Source: Symbiodinium natans
Lineage: Eukaryota > Sar > Dinophyceae > Suessiales > Symbiodiniaceae
Reading direction: 5' to 3'
DNA: 60,000 nucleotides
NCBI GenBank assembly: GCA_905221605.1
Contig: CAJNDS010000189.1
Location: 75,001-135,000 of the forward strand
Position 1 is the stretch's first letter. Each line of letters starts with the position of its first letter. The notes beneath the pieces were generated by a model. It saw only the letters and a program-made list of their open reading frames with translations, searched no databases and was not told the origin of the DNA. Position numbers and translations under genes: made by a program. This document shows, in pieces, positions 36,187 to 46,500 of the stretch.

Positions 36187-36203
36187 AAACCTGGCTCCGG
36201 AAA
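36187..36203 (+). repeat. 17-bp direct repeat, right copy
   Basis: Identical to 35748-35764. The sequence between each copy and the array is GT-rich on the left (TTTTTTGGG-like) and CA-rich on the right (CCCAAAAAA-like), roughly inverted to each other. Confidence 0.9.
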
Positions 36204-36548
36204 ACGAGGGATGCTCTTGGACCGCGCACCCCACAAGCGGGATCAAGTGGTGGGTAACGTGGGCAGTGTTCCACTCTCTTTTGTGTGAGGGCCCGCTCGG
36301 GATTTTCAAGTTTATAAGAAACCGAGGCCCGGCAATAGATCTTTGACAGGCATGCCACGCGACATACTTGTACTGTATTCTTGCGATGCTTGACTAGATC
36401 CCGCCCTGGACCCCCAAGCAGTCACGATGGTCATGTTCTTTTTTGGATTGCTCCGTTCAAGGCATCTTCTCACGAACATCAAGGAAAGGATGGAGCAGGA
36501 CAACTCGCAAGCTGCATCGCACACCATTGTGATAGCAGCACCTTGCAG

Positions 36549-39500
36549 GAGACACGATCCATCCGACAGCGCAAGGAAGAGATCGAGAGGCGAAAGGAAG
36601 AGAGTCCAAAACCCAAGTCATTGTGTTTGAGGTTTTGTCAGTGACCTGACCTCTGTACAGGTTATGCACGCCGGCGTTGATAGTTAAGTATGAACTGTCA
36701 TATTGCAGCCGCTGTGCATCTAGTGACAGCAGATGGTGCCGAACACAACGGAAGACTCGTCAGCTTGGGACTGCCAGCTGAGGTGAGCGTCGCAAGCAGA
36801 TCTTGGAGAGAGAGGCAGCCCCCCGCCCCGCGGAAGCCGGAAACCTTTTGTGTGTGTGCGTCGGCTTAGCGAAGGCACCGTGCCAATCACAAGAAACGTT
36901 TTGTTCTGGTGTTGTTTTTCGTTTTTGCACGTTCGTGTGTGTTCGATTTCCTTGTGCCACAGGCGCATGTGTTCGTTCTATCAAAAAGCCAGGACTTGTC
37001 TTCTTGTTTTACAGTGTTGTATTGTTTTGTTTGTGTTTTGGTTTTCGTGTTTGTTGTTTGCTTGTCTGTGTTTTGTTTTTCTTGTTCGTTTGCTTTGTTC
37101 GTTGATATTTTATCGTTTTGTATTGTTTTCGACTTGTCCAGTGCTCTGCCCCCCTTCCCCCCCCCCCCCCCCCCCCCCCCCCCCCTTGCCGCCCTTGCCC
37201 CTCTTGCCCCCCGCCTTGCCGCCCCCTTGACCCCCCCCCCCTGCCGCCCCCTTTCCCCACCCCCCCCCCGCCCCCCTTGCCCCCCCTTCAGCGCCACGAC
37301 AACGATCATGTTTCCGCATCCTCTTGCCGAGTCCTTGGAATACAACGAGCACCAACTAACGTCAACCACGATCAACCATCAGCCACTAGCAGATCTACAT
37401 AGTTCTACGCCAAAAGGCCGGAAGCCACATGCGTGAGGCCATGGAGAGGCAGCGCAAGGAAGAAGCTTTGGAGGCCGAGAAAGAGCGCCGCAGGCCTGCG
37501 AAGCTCCAATTCTCAGTGACAGGAAGCCAGGGAACTTCAGGGAGCGGCATTGTTTTGGGATTTTACGTCGATTTGGCTTGCCTTAATTATCAATGATCAA
37601 TAGCTACACTTGGTTTCGGTTTTGGTTTCTCTGCCCTAAACGACTTAGCTTACTCAGTTTTGGAAGTAAGCCCCCTGCATCATGTCAATCCCGAAATGTG
37701 ACAGACGGCCTTCACTGGCCCGAGTGTATCCTGCACTGCTCATCAACGCACCCATCCTTGGCTCCCTTGTGCCAGTAATGCAAGATTCGCCGAGCGCCCA
37801 CAAAACCGTAATTATGCCTGTGATTTGCGATTACAAACTCGAACTTTCTTCGGAATGCGATGTCAATGGTTGTAAACGTGTGAGACATCATGATTGATCA
37901 TGCAGTATACCAACTGCGAAAACAGCACCGCCCCATTCATCTGCTTGGCAACTCAGGCAGGAGGAGGAGCGCAAACGCCGCGAGGTCGAGAAACAGGACT
38001 CGCAGTGGATCTTTGATCAGCCCTGTCGACACTGTTGCTGTTTGAAATTGGTGTCCAGATTGCAGACTGCAGCCAGGCAACGGCCTGAGGTTTCTTCTTG
38101 GCTCTGGCTTCCAATCGCGATTGCCAGGAGCAGCGCAAGAAGGAGGCTGAGCTGCAGAAGAACATGGAAATGCCAGGGCTCTCAGGTTCTTGGCTATGGC
38201 CCAGTAGCATCAAGATCACACTTGCTTGGATTTGAGCAATCATCCCAGGCTGGAGCAGATGAAAAAGCAAGCCGAGCAAAAGGCCACAAATCTCAAGGCC
38301 TTGTTTGCAGAGTCCAGCTTGGAAGGGCTGCTGAACTTGTTTGAGCTGTGATCCAGTATGTGCGTACTGCATAAGCTGCATAAGCCATTTCTTGTCTCAT
38401 TGCTTGTTGATTCAGCGTCTCAGGCCGCTTGGCAGTTCTTGTGCTGAACGTAGAAGGGGGAGAGAGCAAGCAAAAGATAGAGGAAGAGCGCAAGAACGAA
38501 CAAAATGAGAGAGATAGAGAGAAAGAAAACAAGCAGGGGTCTCAAATTCAAGGATGCCCGAACTTCAAAGCACGTATCACTGGGAGGGGGGAACAGCCCC
38601 ACACAATCGTACGCCCATGTACATCTCTTCATCACAAAAAAGAATGAAGAGAAGTGTAGCAGGACAGCACCACGTATCTGCTAGGCCCTACCTGCAAGAA
38701 GGGGCAAGCTTGGAACGACACTTGCGAGTCCAACACAGTCTTCACAGGGAGCAAAGAGCAAGGGCGAAGAAGGGTTCAGCCGCCCCCACCAAGTTGAGCC
38801 AAAAGAGAAGATCGCCGCACACATACTATCGCTCTAGTAGCCTGGCTATGCTGTCATGACATACAACGCGGGCAATGAACGCAGGTCGCTGGCAAGAAGA
38901 TCACGGAGTGGATGCCTTGGGCAAGATGGCAATGATGCTGCAAGTGGGACTGAGATTTGTAGCAAGCCGAGTTGCAGGCCTGTAGCCTCTTGAAGTGCCA
39001 AGCTCAGGATTGAGGCTGATGACCTCACCAACATCAGCCAAGTGCTCGGCAGTGCTCGGCAGATCCAGCCGCAGTTGGAATTGATATTTTAACTGACCTA
39101 CTGGCAGTGGCTCAGAGCGCGTGATGAACATTCAAACATTCATGTTTGAATCTAAAATCTCTTCAGCTTTGTGTGTCTTTTGCTAGTCTTCTTGGGCCGT
39201 AGGTTTCGACCAGATCGAGAAGGCCCGTGAGGCCCAGGTGCTAAAGGAGCGCCAGGACCTACTCTGAGCCAACATGCAATGGTTCAGTCATGCTCAGTCC
39301 TACTCAGCCTGACATGAGCAAGCGCCCAAACCTCCAGCTATTCAATAAAGGAAGGGGTGGACACGAATGCCCGAATTGAATGCCCAAAACCCTCCTGTAC
39401 AGCGATGGGAACACCTGAAAGGCGACACCCCTAAGTTAATTGAACGTTGTGGTGGGCTGTAACCTTGAGTTTTCCCAAAGCGACACTTTCAGACATCAAG

Positions 39501-42500
39501 CGTGGATAGCTGATGCGAAAACCCTGTAAAGCAATGGGAACACTTGAAAAGCGACACCCCTCATGCCGCGTCCGTTAGCGCCGCCAGCCGTTTTGGCAGT
39601 CGCTCACATGTATTTGGGTACCCTGCATGTCCCGTGCTGCTGCCTTGCTAAGCGGTCGTAAAGAGGTTGAGGTTAAGCGGCTGCGGGGCCGCGTTGCTTG
39701 TCGCCTGCAAGGACAAGATCCGCCAGCGCAAAGCCGAGAGCAAACGTGGGCCCCCCAGGGAGCTGTTCATGCTCAGAGATGTGCAAGCTGCCAGGTGCAG
39801 AAAGCAGCAGTGCTTGATAGTCACGACAACATTTGGCAAAAGTCCAGCCACCGGCTCCCTGTGAGGTGTGGATCACCTAGCCCGTGCCTTGCGCGAGGAG
39901 GCTCGGGAAGTTTGTTCTTCGCCTGTTTGGACGGAGAGCACAGCTAGAGGCCACAAGACTTGCACAGCAGACTGTGGGAACTGCATGGTACTGTAAGCAT
40001 TGTAAGCTCAACTGCGTGGATGTGGAACTTCGTTGTTTTGTCTTCATGGTCCACAACTTGTTCTCCAGGCTCTCGTTGGTTTTGGCTTTGACCTATGCGC
40101 AGAGGTTTCTCCGCCCTTGTTCTGCAGCATCCTGGCAAAGGAGAGTTCGTTGCTGAAGCAGTGGTCTGTGGACGTCGAGAAGGTCGATGCTGAGCAGCCC
40201 GCATCTGAGAGCTGCCTTGGTGCGTGAAGCCTCTGACAAGATGTTGTTGCCACATTAGCAGTTTTCGGGCAGCGGGCTGCGTTCTTTCTGCACAACAAGT
40301 TCCACGTCATAGCGTCAGAAAGTTTTGGGGACATGTGAGGCCTTAGTGCGAAAACATGTTGACAGGAGCTACCTTGATGTGCTTTGAGAGGTTGGAGAAG
40401 TTCGAAAGCGCAAAGCAGGAGGAGCAGCGCAAACAGCATGAGAACTTGCCAGAGCCCCTGATGGAATAGGTTTCGCCCGCTTCGGTGCAGGTCAGTTCAA
40501 TGTGGTTCAGGCGAGTCGAGTATGGTAAGGAATCTCAGAGAAGCGTAAGGCTCCTGCTCCCTGATATCCCTAAGTTCTGGCAGTTGCACATTGGCCGCCG
40601 TTAGCACCCAGGATCTCAGATAGGACCGGTACACACATGCACACATTGTACACATTTGCGCCTCCGCGCAACCTCAGGCTGAAAGAAAAGCAAGAGCTAC
40701 TGCCGTTCCAGCATGTGAAGGACTGCGGAACGCACTGCTCAAAGCACAGCAGAGGGCAAACCGAATCAGATGCTCAGTTCAGGCTTTGCAGTTCACAGGC
40801 GCTGCACGTCAATGGTCGTGATCGCCATAGTCAGCGCAAACACGTTGCACATTTGCAGTGGGTTCTGGCAGCAGAAGCAATGGTGTTCAGTAGAACAGAC
40901 GCTGTGGGTGCATCACGCTATATCACACTGCGCTGCTGTGATGCTACGGGGCTGCAACAGGCAACATGCCAGTTACCACGAATGCGAAATCCTTCGAGCT
41001 TAGCTGGAATTAGGGCCAAAAGGCAGGACTTGAAAGTTATGGAATTGCAGAGTCCCAACTGGCGCCATCTCGTAAGAGAAGCAATCCGCCGCAGGACAGC
41101 TGGGCCGAACAGCAGCTGGAACCAAGACGTCTCTTCACAGCATTGCATTCTACTTGTTAACTTAATAGTTGAATACCTAGGTACTCAAGGCAGGTTGCAA
41201 TGTGTCCAGGGTCAGGGATTAAGAAAGTGATGCTATCTTCGCCAGTTTTTGCAGTTGCTTCCCACGCACACTCGGAGCGGGAGCCTGCTGGAGTGGCTGG
41301 AGCCAACTCATGATTCGCTGTAGGTGCAGATTGGGAAGACATGCGCGAGGCGCAGATCCACAGACTGACGAAGAAGGCCCCTCCAGTTCAGTCTGCAAAG
41401 GAAGGAGCAGTAAGAAGCATTTGGCGCTCATGAACTATGCAAGACTACGTGATGTGTGTAGTGTTCCGTGTCAGGTCATAGACTGCGTTCCGGTGACACA
41501 TGCCAAGGTCGTGCAGAACAAGATTGCCCGCGCCATGCAGCGCCGGGACCAACATGTCAAGGATACAGATTGCAGATTATGGCAGGCTAACAGATCTTGT
41601 CGCAAACGGGCTCGCAATCGCTTTTCCTTTCCTTCCTTTGGAGACGGACTACCTAGCGGAAGCACGGAGCACTTGCAACCGCTTTCTGCCTTGCTCTAGG
41701 ACTCAAGGGTCCCCTTCGGCCAATAGTGACCCTGAAGTACGGATAGTGTGCGAGCTATCAGGGCACCTGAAGCTATGTGTCTTTGATCGTGAAGGAACGA
41801 ACGAGCAAGGCACCGTGGCTCTGATCTTTCGTGCAGCCATTTTCGCTCTGAGACTGGTAGAGGGGGGGGGGGGGGGCCTGATAGCGGAGTAGGCTAGAAG
41901 AGACACACCATGGCGGCACCACAGCAACATGCAGAGGTCCTTCGGCAGTTTTCTGTCCAGATCCAAAGGTTCGTGGGTCATGAGCCGCCTGGTCCCCGCG
42001 AGGTGGTGATTGCGAGTCAAACGGGGAAGTTGCAACGACATGCAAGGACGTTTCCGACGCAAGGCGGCGATGGCCGAAGCAAGATCCAAACGTAGGTTCA
42101 AGCAGATGGTCTGTGAAAGATACTGCAGAAATTCACCGGGTGGCTCATGCAGATGAAGAGGGTATGGATGCTGAAGTGCTTCGACAACAAGCCACAAAAA
42201 ACCTGCCGGGCAAGCATAGTCACAGTCTTGCTGGGCTATCTGGGCTTGAGCCCAGACTTCTGCCAACGTGGGCTCCCATAATGCCCAGGCGGAGCCACCA
42301 ATTCGCATTGTACCAGATGACAACCTATCGTTCAGCAAACGGCTCCTCAGCACGCCGCGGAGCTGCGCTTGCTGCAGTCGGCGCTTCCATCTCCGTGCAG
42401 AATCTTGAAACCGTTGGAAGATTGAGTCCCCACAGCCGGGACAGTCGTGGTGGATGGAAACTGCGGGGTATGCCATCGGAATGGCCAAGGTTTTCTCCAT

Positions 42501-43391
42501 GGCAAGAGATCTCCGGTTGCCCAGGGTGTGGCAAGAGCAGCCTGTCTGCAGAGATATGCAGAGATTCAGGTTCCTTCGGAGGCCGAGCAGGAGTTGCTTC
42601 TAAGATCCCCGGCACCTTGGTGGTGGATGCCAAATCCGTGCACGATGCAGCCTCCAAATAGACACAGCATCTGCACGTCTTTCTCAATGATGGAGAAGTA
42701 AGTTTCCTTGTAGCTGATGATCATGTTTGTAGGCGATTGGCCGAATGCTTCGCTGTTTCCGAAGCTCAGCTCGGTGATGGCTCAAGCCCAAGATGCTCGG
42801 CGAAGTTTCCATAAAAAGGCCAGCAGCTGTGGGCTCACGGCTGCTGTATTATATAATTGAGAAGCATGGTTCCAAGCATCGTGACATATCGTGACGATGC
42901 CACGGCAACGGCAAGTGCAGCCCTGCTGACCACCGCCTCGATCGCGCGTGTGAGTGTGAAGCACATTGGAGAAGAAAGAGCTGCAGTCAGAGATTTTGCT
43001 GCATGTGGGTCCCAGCAGCGTCAGTTCTTGCTAATTGTCGTGGTGTGTCGCGGAGGAGGAGAATGATGCCAAAGAGAAGGAGAAGCGCCGCCAGCAAGAA
43101 GAGGAGCGACGTGTGGGCCCTCGACCGTTACGGCTCGATTCGTCTACAGAGTCTACAGCTCTAATTGCTTGCTTTTGTTTGGGCGAATGCAAATGCCGCC
43201 GACTGCCTCCGGGCCTAGGGTCTCGGAGCCAAGGTCGCCGGCAGGAGATCGAGGAGCAGGAAGAGGCAGAGCGCCGGGGCCTTCTTACGCCGCATCTGGA
43301 ATCTGGACCAAAGAGGAATGTTAGAATGTTTGATCTCGCTACCCCCGCCACAGCAATGCTTGCTTGTGATGGAGCTGAAGGATTTGGCTGA
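36549..43391 (+). CDS. charged coiled-coil protein gene(s), many micro-exons
   Basis: A series of short exons rich in Glu, Lys, Arg and Gln, each after AG|G: 36549 (SIRQRKEEIERRKEE), 37438-37493 (AMERQRKEEALEAEKERR, GC donor), 37961-37996 (EEERKRREVEKQ, GA donor), 38128-about 38166, 38249-about 38352 (LEQMKKQAEQKATNLK), about 38996-39089 (AKLRIEADDLTNISQ), 39203-39267, 39712-39864, 40069-40219, 40366-40469, 41324-41409 (MREAQIHRLTKKAPP, GTAAGA donor), 41475-41561 (VVQNKIARAMQRRD, GA donor), 42047-42108, 43056-about 43110 (AKEKEKRRQQEEE) and 43245 onward (EIEEQEEAERR). Together they imply a long coiled-coil protein, perhaps cytoskeletal. In-frame stops after some exons mean donors are unresolved, and two or more genes are possible. 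Confidence 0.55.
37148..37284. repeat. poly-C / CCCCCTTGCC tract
   Basis: A C run of more than 30 bases followed by CCTTGCCCC units. Preceded by T/G-rich DNA (36900-37140). Lies in an intron of the coiled-coil gene. Confidence 0.95.
39396..39560. repeat. 36-bp direct repeat pair
   Basis: CAATGGGAACACTTGAAA...GCGACACCCCT-type sequence occurs at about 39399-39434 and 39525-39560 with four or five differences. Confidence 0.8.
40637..41230 (+). CDS. 197-codon open frame, uncertain
   Basis: One of the longest non-repeat frames in the window (MHTLYTFAPPRNLRLKEKQE...). It begins near an AG|G acceptor that would yield a charged exon (LKEKQELLPFQH). The rest is Cys/His/Arg-rich without domain features. 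Probably an intron plus one real exon. Confidence 0.25.
   Translation: MHTLYTFAPPRNLRLKEKQELLPFQHVKDCGTHCSKHSRGQTESDAQFRLCSSQALHVNGRDRHSQRKHVAHLQWVLAAEAMVFSRTDAVGASRYITLRCCDATGLQQATCQLPRMRNPSSLAGIRAKRQDLKVMELQSPNWRHLVREAIRRRTAGPNSSWNQDVSSQHCILLVNLIVEYLGTQGRLQCVQGQGLRK
41703..42500 (-). CDS. 265-codon minus-strand open frame, uncertain
   Basis: Long enough to note, but it overlaps two supported + strand exon regions and shows no family features. Its basic stretch (AALRRKRPCMSLQ) is the antisense of the + strand charged exon at 42047. I favour a shadow. Confidence 0.15.
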   Translation of the reverse strand: MEKTLAIPMAYPAVSIHHDCPGCGDSIFQRFQDSARRWKRRLQQAQLRGVLRSRLLNDRLSSGTMRIGGSAWALWEPTLAEVWAQAQIAQQDCDYACPAGFLWLVVEALQHPYPLHLHEPPGEFLQYLSQTICLNLRLDLASAIAALRRKRPCMSLQLPRLTRNHHLAGTRRLMTHEPLDLDRKLPKDLCMLLWCRHGVSLLAYSAIRPPPPPSTSLRAKMAARKIRATVPCSFVPSRSKTHSFRCPDSSHTIRTSGSLLAEGDP

Positions 43392-43572
43392 AGTACTTGA
43401 GGAGTATTTCAAAGCAAGTTTCAGTTTGTTTTTGGCTTGGGTTTTTGCACCGAACAAGCGGATCTCCTCGGCAACAAAAAGTGACACCAGGCACAGCCAA
43501 AACATTGGTATCACACGCTGTTGTTCATGACAAGCTTGTGGCTTGTGATCATCACATTGTTGTGGCATAGCC

Positions 43573-46500
43573 ATGGCGCCACGCCAAGTGCTGCTGGGGC
43601 TGCTTCTTGTAGATGCCTGCTTGTGCAAACCAGCGCCAAGGGTCCGGGCAGGGCATTCTAAAACGTTCTTCTTGGGTGGAATATTTTGTCCGTTCCACAT
43701 GCTTCAGCCATGCCATGCAGCGTTGAAGTATCACACCGTATCACACAGTAGCACGCAGCACTCGGCCCTGGAGGTCTACTTCCATGAGAAGTTCTTAAAC
43801 GAAACCTGGCAGTCGTGGTGGGTCCCTTCTGAACTGAAAGGCCAAGGGCAAGACAAAGCTCTCGTCAGTGCATGCAGGTAAGTGCTTCTTGTGCACAGGC
43901 GTAGCGCCATTCGAGTGGTCGGCTGGGCGGTGGTTTGTCAACGAGTCGGAGCAACGAGGTGTTCAATTGCTTGGGCAAGTTATCCGAGGTTTCCTTGTTT
44001 CGTCCATGTCCTAGATCAAGGGGCTGCCTGGAGGATTGAGGACCGCTGCGGCCCTCCGTCATCATGCCATCTCTGCCATGCTGTGGCAGAACTTCACCAA
44101 CCGAGGTCTCAGGGCAGCCTTTACATAAACACCTTCAGCACTTGAGACAGTCCAGCATAGTCCAAAGATGTCCAGAAATTTTGAGCAGTTTTCGTTACTT
44201 CAGGGACCATGTCGCGACTTGTTCCCCACCCTCGGTGTGGGGTTGTTAGATTTTAAACTCAACTCTTCTCCTCGCCCGGAACACTTTTCCTCACCCGGAA
44301 CTCTTCTCCTCGCCCAGTCTACTCCTCGCTCATCCCTGGAGTGCCCAACCCAAAGTGTCCCTGGAGTGCCCAACTCTAGAGTGTTCTTGGAGTGCCCAAC
44401 CCCAGAGTCTCGAATGCCCAACCCCAGAGTCTCCCTGGAGTGCCCAACCCCAGAGTGTCTCCAGAGTGCCCAACCGCAGAGTCTCGCTGGAGTGCCCAAC
44501 CCCAAAGTCTCCCAGGAGTGCCCAACCCCCGGAGTGCCCAGCCCCAGAGTTTTCCTGGAGTGCCCAACCCCAGAGTATAAGAGAGGGTGGGGATGTTCGA
44601 AGTAAAATAAATTTTGCTGAGTCCTGCACACGTGTGTCGCATCTCGAAAAGGGGGGCAAACCTTGGCTTTCCACTTCATTAAAGGTTAGGAAAATTTGGA
44701 TGTTGGGGCATCATGGGCGTTCAGCGCGTTCAGTGTAGGGATATGTAGGGATCCTCCGGGTCCGTGAGGCCGTGATCTGGTGCTGCAGTTCACGGTCAAG
44801 CACGAGATGCTCAGTCTGCTCTCTGAAGGAAGTATACCGGACAATATGAGAGAAAACAGGATAATGCAAGGACCAGAGGCCTGAGCAGCTGAGGAGCGAG
44901 GAAGAGAATTTCCTAAACTTCTGTGGAGGCGGATACATCAAGTTGATGGGAAGCGACGTCCACCAGCAGTCATTTGGCCCCGACACACCTTTCAGAATTA
45001 TGTCTCTTGGATTTCTTGGGAATGCCGAGTTCACCGTGTCTTCTTTGCAAAACCTGCGAAGTTGCAACGAGGGAGCGTAGTGATGCGAAGCAGGTTTGGT
45101 CCCGACATCTGCGGCTTTGAGACGTCCGTGGTGCATCTCATCTTCAATTGGAAAGGGAGGACGCTGCATCGGTCTCCCCAGATTCCCTTGGAGTACGATG
45201 ACAGGGACTCATTCACGCACATCTTCACATTGCTGCTGAAGCCGGATAACACGTACACGGTCTACATTGATATGAAAGAAAAGTCATCTGGTGACTTGCA
45301 CGAGTTTTGGCCATTTCCAAGCAAGACAGTGGACGACCCGACGGACCGAAAGCCAGATGACTGGGTTGAGTCGCGTCGCATGGCGGATCCAGAGCTTTAG
45401 CGGCAGTGTTCGCCCTGAAGTGCCACGGGCAAATGCAAAACTGTCGACTGCTGAGGAATCGCAGAAACCAGAAGCATGGGTCGACGTGCAGCGCGTTCCA
45501 GACAGCACTGTCTGGAAACCACCAGAATGGGATGATGAAGAGGACGGTAGCCAAGTGCATGAAGTGATTGAGGTCCACTGGATGGCAGTAGATGGGCTAA
45601 CGCGAATTAAGGTCACAACTGCCGATTTTGGTCGGGAGTCGAAGATCACCTCGAAGTAGCTGTGCTGTACCCATGTGAAACGACGTGAAACGCAGCGAAA
45701 CGACGTGAAACGACGTGAAACGATGTGAAAAGGTTGCATGCTGTGCTTTGCGCGTTGCGCAGCGCAAATCGACTACAGGATGGCCTTTTTGAACCGCCCC
45801 TGGTCGACAACCCGCTTTACCAGGGTCCCTGGTTTCCGACTTTGGTGACCCGGCAGCATAGTGACTGGAGTTACACTGTATTTGTGCTGCTAGCATTTGA
45901 AAAACCCACAGAGATGCTTTTGAACGAATTCCTTTCTGCGAAATCCCCCCGCGCTAAATGCCCCAGCATTCCTTGCATCTAAGGTAGATAATCCTGAATT
46001 TCGTGGTCGCTGGAGGCCGAGCCATAGAGGTCAGCAGAAGGGCCATCGAGTCTTGAGATGTGTTGAGCACACCCCGAAAGCAACACAACACCAACTATCT
46101 ATGCAGGCCCGCAAACTAGGCAAATCGTTCTTGCGAGTGTCCGGCACACCCTGTTTCGTGCAAAGGGTCAATCCCTGCAGCATTGCGAGGCCTCGGCAGC
46201 GTGGAAATCCGGAGTACGAGTCAAGGTTGCATAGCCCGAAGCCGCACGGGGCTTGACTCTAGAAGTCATTAACACCCATTTGAAGCCCTACAATACTATG
46301 GACATCTATAGACCCTGTGGTCCATTCTCTTTCCCTCTGGAATGTTTTTTCCAGCAAGCATTGCTTCTTTCCAGTTTTCGGGCTACACGGACACAGGTCG
46401 AGAGGGGAAACGCAATGCACATAATGCACACAGGGGAGGGGGCGCCGGGCGGGCCAAGTGACAATGCCGCGATGTATGGAAAGAGACTCTACGTGTTGCT

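Noticed and set aside
38788-38806. GTTGAGCCAAAA resembles part of a reversed dinoflagellate spliced leader; weaker hits at 10513 and 17990
   Set aside because: Only 10-11 of about 21 bases match in each case, which is not enough to claim a relict spliced leader or retrocopy.
42475-42661. CPGCGKSSLSAEI looks like a Walker A loop, and LVVDAKSVHDAASK recalls the copia RNase H start
   Set aside because: The first lacks any following P-loop NTPase motif and conflicts with a better frame. The second is a single short match without reverse transcriptase nearby.
44200-44679. 159-codon minus frame rich in Gly/His/Ser/Leu repeats
   Set aside because: Read-through of the 24-bp minisatellite inside a calreticulin intron.
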